Shown: positions 7,331 to 13,129, numbered from the stretch's first letter. The stretch: 13,883 nucleotides of DNA from Actinomycetales bacterium (GCA_024641895.1 JAHECE010000042.1:1-13883); one strand, 5' to 3'. A program made the numbers and translations. Notes: generated from the letters alone by a model not told the origin.

Positions 7331-7392
7331 CCGGCTAGCGCCGACTGACCGGCTAGCGCCGACTGACCGGCTAGCGCCGACTGACCGGCTAG
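7321..7392. repeat. Perfect 18-bp tandem repeat, 4 copies, spanning both convergent stop codons
   Basis: The unit cgccgactgaccggctag occurs four times without mismatch (7321-7338, 7339-7356, 7357-7374, 7375-7392). Copy 1 contains the last serA codons and its TGA (7328-7330). Copy 4 contains, on the complement, the TAG stop (7389-7391) of the small Ala/Arg-rich gene. Each unit junction can form a cggc-TAGC-gccg mini-hairpin (the last with a G.T pair), so the array may act as a bidirectional terminator. Confidence 0.97.
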
Positions 7393-7661
7393 CGCTGAGG
7401 CGGTTCGGTACCCCAGGCCGACGCGGCGCGGAAGGCCGCGCTCTGACGCGGGCTGCTCGGCCGCGCACCGGTCTGGGTCCCGCCGGCCAGCGACCGGGCG
7501 GCGATCGCCTGCTCGGTGGTCGCCAGGATCGCCGCCTTCGACGCGGTTCTCGCGGCAGTCCGGGCGGCGTTTCGGGCCACCGCGCGGGTTGCCGTGACGG
7601 AGGCGGGGACTCCGGCCCTGATCTCGGACAGGGAAGGTCCTTCACTGTCGACGCGATTCAT
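7389..7661 (-). CDS. Small basic Ala/Arg-rich hypothetical protein
   Basis: This encodes a 90-aa protein, MNRVDSEGPSLSEIRAG followed by an Ala/Thr/Arg-rich helical stretch (about 18-60, ending AAILATTEQAIAARSLAGGT) and a Ser/Pro/Arg tail. It is net basic, with no Cys, signal peptide or TM segment. I do not recognise a family. The start is chosen because a perfect AAGGAGGT (complement of 7671-7678) lies nine bases before ATG 7661; the frame stays open further upstream but without such support. The stop TAG is supplied by the last copy of the 18-bp repeat array, so the gene meets serA tail-to-tail. A short nucleic-acid-binding or structural role would fit the composition, but that is speculation. 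Confidence 0.65.
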   Translation of the reverse strand: MNRVDSEGPSLSEIRAGVPASVTATRAVARNAARTAARTASKAAILATTEQAIAARSLAGGTQTGARPSSPRQSAAFRAASAWGTEPPQR

Positions 7662-7917
7662 CGAACGCGCACCTCCTTCGGTCGTGGGACGGGCCACTGC
7701 TCGTGCTTCCTCGATGGTGACGCTGGTGCTGACGGTCGTGACACCACAATCGACCGCATGAGGACCGCAACGCAGCGCCACATTGATCGACCCAGGGGGC
7801 CGGCAGGGCCTCGTTGCGTGAGGACGTGGAGCCACGCCTCGGCGATATGCGCCCGCGATCGGGTGACGGCGTGCGGAAGGGGTCGGCTGGGCGTGGGGCG
7901 TGCGGAAGGGGTCGCCC
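7662..7917. other. Longest gene-free stretch (256 bp)
   Basis: The stretch lies upstream of the small basic gene and downstream of the FAD oxidoreductase, both on the minus strand. It holds the Shine-Dalgarno at 7671-7678 and a perfect 18-bp direct repeat at 7868-7885 and 7897-7914. No convincing -35/-10 pair, RNA gene or strong hairpin is visible. Confidence 0.6.
7868..7914. repeat. Perfect 18-bp direct repeat, 29-bp period
   Basis: ggcgtgcggaaggggtcg is present at 7868-7885 and again at 7897-7914, separated by 11 nt, starting a few bases beyond the FAD oxidoreductase stop (7918). It may be a local duplication or a protein-binding site. Confidence 0.9.
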
Positions 7918-9168
7918 TCAGCCCGCCAGGGCGCGGTCGACTGCGTGCGCCGTGCGGTAACCGGACACCAGTGCCCCTTGGATCGAGGCGGTGTCACGAT
8001 GGTCGCCGCAGACGAAGAGGTCGTCGCCGAGCGCCACCGCCCGGCGCGTGACCAGCGGAGCCGGCTGCACCGGGAGCGCCCGTGGGATCTCGTGCCGCGC
8101 GAGCTCCTGCCACGACGCGGTCCCGCAGCCGAACATCTGCCCGGCCTGCCGGCGCGCCACCTCTTCTGCGGGTGCCTCGGCGCCGAGCAGGCACGTGACC
8201 TCGACCAGGTGCCTGCTCGCCGGTGCGTACGACGGCGCGGCATTGCTCATGACGGCAGCGTTCACGACCGGCCCGCGCGGGCCACCTGCCGGCCGCCGTC
8301 CGTCCACGAAGAGCAGTCGCTCGGCTGTGGGCGGTTCGTCGGCCGCGTACCAGGTCGTGACGAGGCCCTTCATCTCCGGGGCGGGGACACCCGCCAGGCC
8401 CTCGGCGGTGACCGGATCCGTCGCCACCACGACGGCGCGGGCGGACCAGGAGGCGCCGTCGGCGACGACGCGCCACGTACCGTCGTCGGCCTTCTCGACT
8501 GCCACCACCGGGGTGCCGAGTGTGATCCGACCGGGCAGGTGATCTGCGATCTGCCGGGGGAAGGCCCCCATGCCGCCGGCCGGCACCCCTGGTGAGCCGA
8601 GCAGGAACATCCGGACCAGCAGCCGGACGAAGGTCGCCGAGGTACGGCCCGAGTCGTCGGCGAGGACGCCGGCAAGGAACGGCTCGAGGACTTCGTGGCG
8701 GAGGGGTCCGTCGACGGTTGCGGCCGCGAGCGACGTCTCCAGCGACACGTCCTCCCGGGCCAGCAGGCGGGGCACGGGACCGAGCGCCGGCGCCGCCCAC
8801 CGGGCAAGGGCGAGAAGCTCGCTCGGTCGCAGGTATCCGCTGCTCAACGTGGCCTTCAACCGCTTCGGTGCGCGGCGGGGGTCGCCGAGGACGGCCAGGG
8901 CGTCGTCGCGCCGCACGGCGACACCGGCGTCGAAGGTCTGCAGGTCCAGTGCGGCGAGGTCGATGCGCTTGCGGACCATCGGGTACGCGGGGTTGAGCAG
9001 CTGGAATCCGCGGTCGAGCGTGAAGCCGTCGATCGCCTCGCTGCGCACCCTGCCGCCGACGGCGTCCGCCGCCTCGACCACGTGCACCTCGCGGCCCAGC
9101 TCGCGCAGCGTCCGGGCGCACTCCAGCCCCGCCAGCCCGGCTCCGATGACGACGGCGTCGCAGTCCAT
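7918..9168 (-). CDS. FAD-dependent oxidoreductase, amine oxidase / phytoene-desaturase-like
   Basis: This is a 416-aa flavoprotein. The N-terminal Rossmann motif is AVVIGAGLAGLECAR (Gly9, Gly11, Gly14), with the adenosine-ribose acid Glu32 and the following GGRV (38-41) that characterises the amine-oxidase/protoporphyrinogen-oxidase clan. DRGFQLLNPAYP (52-63) is typical of the carotenoid-desaturase-like actinobacterial and plastid subgroup. The C-terminal FAD segment is LFVCGDHRDTASIQGALVSG, in the last ~35 residues. The protein has no TM or signal sequence. The substrate is unknown, and no carotenoid or haem genes lie nearby to guide it. The start is ATG 9168, with only a weak AGG upstream. 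It is a monocistronic minus-strand gene. The divergent ESENTH gene begins 165 nt away. Confidence 0.9.
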   Translation of the reverse strand: MDCDAVVIGAGLAGLECARTLRELGREVHVVEAADAVGGRVRSEAIDGFTLDRGFQLLNPAYPMVRKRIDLAALDLQTFDAGVAVRRDDALAVLGDPRRAPKRLKATLSSGYLRPSELLALARWAAPALGPVPRLLAREDVSLETSLAAATVDGPLRHEVLEPFLAGVLADDSGRTSATFVRLLVRMFLLGSPGVPAGGMGAFPRQIADHLPGRITLGTPVVAVEKADDGTWRVVADGASWSARAVVVATDPVTAEGLAGVPAPEMKGLVTTWYAADEPPTAERLLFVDGRRPAGGPRGPVVNAAVMSNAAPSYAPASRHLVEVTCLLGAEAPAEEVARRQAGQMFGCGTASWQELARHEIPRALPVQPAPLVTRRAVALGDDLFVCGDHRDTASIQGALVSGYRTAHAVDRALAG

Positions 9169-9287
9169 GGTGCGAGCCTAGTTGGGGCCTTCGGCGAGCC
9201 GGGACCCGAGCAGCTGAGCGCAGATCCGTGCCCGCGCACCCTGAACAAACGGGCCCGCGCTGCCGATGAGAAGGGCGACGGGAGTTC

Positions 9288-9311
9288 CCGCCGGGCCCGT
9301 CGGCCCGGCGG
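9288..9311. other. Stable 10-bp GC hairpin ahead of the ESENTH gene
   Basis: Bases 9288-9297 pair perfectly with 9302-9311 around the tetraloop cgtc. The hairpin ends 9 nt before the Shine-Dalgarno (9321-9327) of the small + strand gene. It could be a leader structure of that gene, or on the other strand a late terminator for transcripts reading out of the channel gene. No T-run exists on either side. Confidence 0.55.
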
Positions 9312-9333
9312 AAGGTTCGCGGGAGGTGCGCAG

Positions 9334-9552
9334 GTGGAGACCGAGGAGTCCGAGAACACCCACGAGTCCGAGAACACCCACGAGTCCGAGAACGTCGAGC
9401 GGTGGCACGCATGGCGGGCCGCTTGTGAGCACGGGTGGGACGGTGCCGAGGCGTACGACATCTGCCTGCACCCCGACACCCGGATCCCTCTCGAGAGGAT
9501 GCTTGCCGAGGTGCGGTTCGAGGACGCGGGACAGGTCGGCGCCGGGGCCTAG
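9334..9552 (+). CDS. Small hypothetical protein with N-terminal ESENTH repeats
   Basis: This encodes a 72-aa protein with a GTG start. The N-terminal part is acidic and repetitive (residues 5-20, ESENTH-ESENTH-ESEN), produced by an 18-bp DNA repeat in frame. It is followed by a compact segment with Trp24, Trp27, Cys31, Trp35, Cys44 and several His, ending IPLERMLAEVRFEDAGQVG. I recognise no family. GGGAGGT at 9321-9327 lies six bases before GTG 9334, and codons are strongly G/C-biased at position three, so I consider it real despite its size. Longer open frame upstream is antisense to the FAD oxidoreductase. Its TAG stop shares CTAG (9549-9552) with the stop of the convergent channel gene. 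Confidence 0.65.
   Translation: METEESENTHESENTHESENVERWHAWRAACEHGWDGAEAYDICLHPDTRIPLERMLAEVRFEDAGQVGAGA
9346..9393 (+). repeat. In-frame 18-bp tandem repeat (2.7 copies)
   Basis: gagtccgagaacacccac is present at 9346-9363 and 9364-9381, with a partial third copy (gagtccgagaac) at 9382-9393. It encodes ESENTH, ESENTH and ESEN. Copies are identical, which suggests recent expansion and possible length variation between strains. Confidence 0.97.
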
Positions 9553-10034
9553 CCCGCGCCGGAGTCCGTCGCCTCGTCGGGGCGTTCGGCGTCGGGTGCG
9601 GCGGCGTCCCGCACGAGGGCGCCGGGGCTGCCGGCGTCGAGCCGTGCCTCGAGCGCGGCGAGCCGTGCCTCGATGCCGACCAGGGTGTCGAGCACCCGCT
9701 CGTCGTGCAGGGCCTCCCGCGTCTGGGCGGGCTTCTCCTCGTCGTGGACGAAGAGAGCGGCCAACGACGCACTGACCATCGCCAGGAGGATGAATCCCAC
9801 CACCATCAGGACGACCGAGAGCGCCGCACCGGCGCCGGTGCGCGGCGGCTGCCCGACGAAGCCGACGGTGGTGATGAGACTGATCGCCCACCAGAGGCCG
9901 CGCCAGTAGGTCGGTACCGTGTCCGTCTCAATGGCTGCCGCGGCTCCTGCCGCGACCACGACGGCGACCATCGCCGTAGTCACCATCGGCATCAGCCAGG
10001 CTCGCCTGATCCGTAGCAGTGCCATGGCCCTCAT
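9549..10034 (-). CDS. Two-TM potassium-channel-like protein with atypical selectivity filter
   Basis: This is a 161-aa membrane protein. TM1 is about 14-35 (LMPMVTTAMVAVVVAAGAAA). The pore helix is about 44-55 (WRGLWWAISLIT). The filter region is T56-V57-G58-F59-V60-G61. TM2 is about 69-97 (GAALSVVLMVVGFILLAMVS, then ASLAALFV). A charged C-terminal helix (REALHDERVLDTL, IEARLAALEARL) about 106-133 probably forms a coiled coil. The architecture is that of KcsA/Kch-type two-TM channels assembling as tetramers. Canonical TVGYG-D is replaced by TVGFV-G, so K+ selectivity is uncertain. Start ATG 10034 overlaps the histidine kinase stop as ATGA; ATG 10025 is an alternative. It is the last gene of a coupled regulator-kinase-channel operon, which suggests a shared envelope or ionic stress role (inference). 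Confidence 0.85.
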   Translation of the reverse strand: MRAMALLRIRRAWLMPMVTTAMVAVVVAAGAAAAIETDTVPTYWRGLWWAISLITTVGFVGQPPRTGAGAALSVVLMVVGFILLAMVSASLAALFVHDEEKPAQTREALHDERVLDTLVGIEARLAALEARLDAGSPGALVRDAAAPDAERPDEATDSGAG

Positions 10035-11650
10035 CTCGCTCTCGCGGTTCTCGCCGCCGACGGCGGTGGGGGAAGCGGCCCCGAAGGCGGTTCGGGCACC
10101 GGCGCGGCCGGCAGCGTCACGGAGAACGTCGTCGTTCCCGGGGCGCTCTCGACGGCGATCGTGCCGCGGTGGGCGGTCACGACTGCGTGGGCGATGGCGA
10201 GGCCCAGCCCGGTCGAGCCCCCGGCCCGGTTGCGTGCGTCGTCGCCACGGGTGAACCGCTGGAAGAGCGTCGGCAGCAGGGACGCCGGGATCCCGGGGCC
10301 GTCGTCGCGCACCTCGATCAGCACCTGGCGGCCGGATGGGGAGGTGCCCGACCGGCTGACCCGCAGCTCCACTCGCGTTCCGGGCGGGGTGTGCACACGC
10401 GCGTTCGCCAGCAGGTTGGTGAGGACCTGGTGCAGCCTGGCAGCGTCGCCGACGACGGCCAGCGGTTCGTCCGGCAGGTCGAGCCGCCACTCGTGGTCGG
10501 GACCTGCGGCGTGCGCGTCGGTGAGGGCGTCCACCGCGAGGGACGCGACGTCGACCTCCTCGCTCGCCAGCGGTCGGCCGGCGTCGAGACGGGCCAGCAG
10601 GAGCAGGTCCTCGACGAGGGCGGTCATGCGCACCGCCTCGGACTCCACCCGGTCCAGCGCTCGCAACGTCGACGCCGGGACGTCGTCGGGGCTGCGTCGC
10701 ACCAGCTCGGCGTAGCCGCGGATCGAGGCGAGCGGGGTCCGCAGCTCGTGGCTGGCGTCGGCGACGAACTGGCGAACCTGCGTCTCCGAGGCGTGTCGCG
10801 CTTCCAGGGCGCGCTCGACGTTCCCGAGCATGTGGTTGAAGGAGGCGCCGACCTGCCCGATCTCCGTGCGTGGGTCCGTGTCGGCGTCGGCCACCCGCTC
10901 GTCGAGGCTGACCTCGCCGCGGTCGAGCGGCAGCTCCGCGACGCGCGTCGCGGCGGCGGCCATCCGGTCCAGTGGACGCAGCGCCCGGCGGACGACGACA
11001 GCCGCGGCCGTCGCGGCGGCGAGCAGCCCGAGGAGGGTCACCAGGGCGACAACCGTGAGGTAGTCACGCTCGGTGGCGCGGACGTCGGCGAGCGACAGGC
11101 CGGTCACCAGCACCTCCTGACCGGCCGAGGCGCGGGAGACGACCCGGAACTCGCCGAGGTCGGTCAGGTCGACCGTCAGCGGGTCCGCGCCGACCGGGAC
11201 GTCGAGCAGGATCGACTCCTGCTCCGGGTCGATCGCCTGGACCTGGGCGTCGGGGTCGAGGAAGCCGGACTGCACGACCGCGCCGTCGTCGCTGAGCAGC
11301 CCGACCGTGCCGGTCCGCTGGCCGGCGACCACGAGGAACGGGGGCGTCGGTCCCTCGTCGTGGCGCTCGCCGTCGGTCCCCGGCGAGGTGGCTGCCCCGC
11401 CGTGGTGGTCGTCGCCGGGCTCGTCCCGGGGTGCGCCGGCCGAGCGCTGGCTGGCGGCGAGGAGCTCGGTGTCGAGCTGGGACACCAAGGAGGCGCGCAG
11501 GGCGAGGGTGGACGTGATCGCCAGCGCGCCTGCCGTGGCGGCGAGCAGCAGCACGACGGTCACGACGAGGCGGCGGCGCAGCGTCCAGGGCCGGCGCCCA
11601 CCACGGGTCGTGCCGACGGTGACGCCGGGCTCGCCGGCGGCGCCGGTCAC
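10031..11650 (-). CDS. Sensor histidine kinase (HAMP, HisKA, HATPase_c)
   Basis: This is a 539-aa class I membrane sensor kinase. A basic N-terminus precedes TM1 (about 27-49). An extracytoplasmic sensor region (about 50-197) contains an acidic/His-rich stretch around 75-100 (RDEPGDDHHGG, GERHDEG). TM2 is about 198-220, and a HAMP linker is about 221-285. The HisKA phosphoacceptor is His301 in FVADASHELRTPLASIRGYA. The ATPase domain has the N box (NLLANARVH, Asn412/Asn416), G1 (VRDDGPGIP, 447-455), F box (LFQRFTRGDD, 462-471) and G2 (GSTGLGLAI, 478-486). A Pro-rich tail follows. It resembles the MprB/TcrY-type actinobacterial kinases. Start GTG 11650 overlaps the regulator stop as GTGA. The frame extends further upstream only antisense to regulator codons. 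The stop overlaps the channel start. The signal is unknown. Confidence 0.95.
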   Translation of the reverse strand: MTGAAGEPGVTVGTTRGGRRPWTLRRRLVVTVVLLLAATAGALAITSTLALRASLVSQLDTELLAASQRSAGAPRDEPGDDHHGGAATSPGTDGERHDEGPTPPFLVVAGQRTGTVGLLSDDGAVVQSGFLDPDAQVQAIDPEQESILLDVPVGADPLTVDLTDLGEFRVVSRASAGQEVLVTGLSLADVRATERDYLTVVALVTLLGLLAAATAAAVVVRRALRPLDRMAAAATRVAELPLDRGEVSLDERVADADTDPRTEIGQVGASFNHMLGNVERALEARHASETQVRQFVADASHELRTPLASIRGYAELVRRSPDDVPASTLRALDRVESEAVRMTALVEDLLLLARLDAGRPLASEEVDVASLAVDALTDAHAAGPDHEWRLDLPDEPLAVVGDAARLHQVLTNLLANARVHTPPGTRVELRVSRSGTSPSGRQVLIEVRDDGPGIPASLLPTLFQRFTRGDDARNRAGGSTGLGLAIAHAVVTAHRGTIAVESAPGTTTFSVTLPAAPVPEPPSGPLPPPPSAARTARAR

Positions 11651-12429
11651 GTCTCGGCGTCCGCGGCGGGCTTGAGCAGGTAGCCGGCGCCGCGGAGGGT
11701 GTGGATCATCGGTTCGCGGCCGGCGTCGACCTTGCGCCGCAGGTAGGAGATGTAGAGCTCGACGATGTTGGCCTGACCGCCGAAGTCGTACTGCCACACC
11801 CGGTCGAGGATCTGGGCCTTCGACAGCACCCGCCGCGGGTTGCGCATGAGGTAGCGCAGCAGCTCGAACTCTGTCGTGGTGAGCCGGATCGCGTCTCCGG
11901 CCCGCCATACCTCGTGGCTGTCCTCGTCCATCTCGAGGTCGCCGACGGTGATCCGGGCGTCAGGCCGCGCCGTGATTGCGCCGGAGCGCCGCATGAGACC
12001 CCGGAGCCGGGCGACGACCTCTTCGAGGCTGAACGGCTTCGTGACGTAGTCGTCCCCGCCGGCCGTGAGCCCGGCGACCCGGTCCTCGACTCCGTCGCGG
12101 GCCGTGAGGAAGAGCACCGGCACCCGCGGGTCGTGCTCCCGCAGGCGCCGCAGGACCGACATCCCGTCGAGGCCCGGCATCATGATGTCGAGCACGACGA
12201 CGTCGGGGTCCATCGTCCGGGCGATCTTGAGCGCGGCCTGGCCGTTGCCGACTGTCTCGACCTGCCATCCCTCGTACCGCAGCACCGTGCCCAGCAGCTC
12301 GCAGAGGTTGGGCTCGTCGTCGACCACGAGGACGCGCACCGGCGAGCCGTCGGGCCGACTCAGGGCCTCGCTCGCGATCGGTGCTCTGACCCGGTCTCGG
12401 CCGGCTGGGGCGCTCATGCCTATGAGCAT
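11647..12429 (-). CDS. OmpR-family response regulator
   Basis: This is a 260-aa DNA-binding regulator. The receiver domain (about 31-148) has acidic pocket Asp37-Asp38, phosphoacceptor Asp81 (VVLDIMMPGLDG), Thr109 (LFLTARD) and Lys131 (VTKPFS). The C-terminal winged-helix domain (about 160-252) contains LTTTEFELLRYLMRNPRRVL, then DRVWQY, NIVELYISYLRRKVD and IHTLRGAGYLL, the OmpR/PhoB recognition-helix and wing signature. It is closest in feel to TcrX/MprA-type actinobacterial regulators. The start is ATG 12429, or ATG 12417 giving 256 aa; neither has a good Shine-Dalgarno, so a leaderless or short-leader message is possible. It is the first gene of a three-gene operon with kinase and channel. 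A CACAGG direct repeat at 12462-12478 may mediate autoregulation. Confidence 0.95.
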   Translation of the reverse strand: MLIGMSAPAGRDRVRAPIASEALSRPDGSPVRVLVVDDEPNLCELLGTVLRYEGWQVETVGNGQAALKIARTMDPDVVVLDIMMPGLDGMSVLRRLREHDPRVPVLFLTARDGVEDRVAGLTAGGDDYVTKPFSLEEVVARLRGLMRRSGAITARPDARITVGDLEMDEDSHEVWRAGDAIRLTTTEFELLRYLMRNPRRVLSKAQILDRVWQYDFGGQANIVELYISYLRRKVDAGREPMIHTLRGAGYLLKPAADAET

Positions 12430-12461
12430 GCTGTGCGCGGCTGGCTCGCGCCTGAGGTCAA

Positions 12462-12478
12462 CCTGTGTGTTTCCTGTG
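12462..12478 (-). promoter_or_regulatory. CACAGG-N5-CACAGG direct repeat, candidate response-regulator operator
   Basis: On the minus strand CACAGG (complement of 12473-12478) and CACAGG (complement of 12462-12467) repeat with an 11-bp period, 33 nt upstream of ATG 12429. OmpR-family dimers typically bind six- to seven-base direct repeats spaced one helical turn. TTGACC (complement of 12456-12461) directly abuts the inner copy and may be a -35 box. Confidence 0.4.
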
Positions 12479-12605
12479 CGCGACCCAAAGGGGCCTTCCG
12501 GCTTCGGTCAGCAGAAAGCGACGCCGAGCGACACGGCGCGCGCCCGCCGGTCGGCGAGGGTCGTGTCCGCGCACCGCATCGCTGGCGTGAGGATGCAGGC
12601 CAGGA

Positions 12606-13049
12606 TCAGCCCTCGCCGTCGAAGAAGTCGGCACCGCAGGTCTCGTAGATCCCGGCGATGGCGGGGAACTGGTACTCGAGGTGGTCGATCCCGTGCCCGT
12701 CGTCGTACAGATCCGCGTTCGGGTTGTTCTCGCCGATCACGCCGCCCGTGCCGTTCGCCCCCTTGACGTGAAGCGAGAGCGTCGGCGCGCCGCCGGCGCC
12801 CTCCCACAACTCGAGGATGCAGTCCGTGACCGTGGACGGGAGGCCCTGCATCTCCACGTCCGTAGCCACCTCGTCGGCGACGACGAGCGTGAACCAGGCC
12901 TGAGAGTGGGTGCCGGCCGCCATGTTGCCCTTCTCGGACCTGCTCACCTGGATGCAGTCGTAGGCGAACGCGCCCGACGCCTGCACGATCACGATCCCCA
13001 GTGCTGCTGCGCCGCCGGCGAGGGCGCGTACCGCGTGGCTCTTCCGCAT
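12606..13049 (-). CDS. Secreted protein of unknown function
   Basis: This encodes a 147-aa protein. Residues 1-29 form a classical Sec signal peptide: MRKSHAVR, a hydrophobic core GGAAALGIVIVQ, and cleavage after AFA. This leaves a mature form of about 118 residues starting YDCIQVSRSEKG. The mature part has three Cys (32, 77, 138) and two striking segments, AGTHSQAWFTL (45-55) and GENNPNADLYDDGHGIDHLE (106-125), ending YETCGADFFDGEG. I have the impression that small actinobacterial exported proteins sharing YDCI...S and NNPN...G.GIDH exist, but no function is known to me. AAAGGAGA (13055-13062) five bases before ATG 13049 fixes the start. A promoter-like element at 13082-13121 resembles that of the fasciclin gene. 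It lies between the regulator operon and the TPR gene, with no overlap to either. Confidence 0.85.
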   Translation of the reverse strand: MRKSHAVRALAGGAAALGIVIVQASGAFAYDCIQVSRSEKGNMAAGTHSQAWFTLVVADEVATDVEMQGLPSTVTDCILELWEGAGGAPTLSLHVKGANGTGGVIGENNPNADLYDDGHGIDHLEYQFPAIAGIYETCGADFFDGEG

Positions 13050-13081
13050 GTCTGTCTCCTTTGATGGTCGCTGACTGACGT

Positions 13082-13121
13082 CACGGACACTACGAGCGGG
13101 TCCGTTACGGGACCGGTACGG
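13082..13121 (-). promoter_or_regulatory. Candidate ECF-type promoter of the secreted-protein gene
   Basis: On the minus strand CGTAAC (complement of 13104-13109) is followed after 16 nt by TCCGTG (complement of 13082-13087), 32 nt before ATG 13049. A degenerate upstream copy makes an 11-bp-period direct repeat (plus-strand 13102-13110 ccgttacgg and 13113-13121 ccggtacgg, one mismatch). The layout matches the fasciclin upstream region. Confidence 0.45.
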
Positions 13122-13129
13122 CTCGGCTC

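Noticed and set aside
7321..7392. Possible CRISPR array
   Set aside because: Units are 18 bp, contiguous, without spacers, with no cas genes nearby: a simple tandem repeat.
6329..7645. 438-codon minus-strand open frame with a GASRSV repeat
   Set aside because: It is antisense to serA. The peptide repeat merely reads the 18-bp DNA array, and there is no plausible start or family.
7758..8051. + strand small ORF starting MRTATQRHIDRP
   Set aside because: It has no Shine-Dalgarno, is Arg-rich and out of phase, and runs antisense into the FAD oxidoreductase.
7994..9772. 592-codon Arg-rich minus-strand open frame
   Set aside because: It is an out-of-frame shadow of the FAD oxidoreductase and the channel gene; the composition is typical of a shifted GC-rich frame.
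10019..11683. 554-codon + strand open frame opposite the histidine kinase
   Set aside because: It is antisense to a kinase with all its boxes in order. It has no start signal and no recognisable domain.
11651..11908. N-terminal extension of the kinase frame into the regulator gene
   Set aside because: The extension is out-of-frame regulator sequence. GTG 11650 in a GTGA overlap is the natural start.
12528..12570. Possible terminator hairpin after the secreted-protein gene
   Set aside because: gacacg/cgtgtc arms (12530-12535, 12562-12567) enclose a 26-nt loop with only a 4-bp inner stem; too weak to call.
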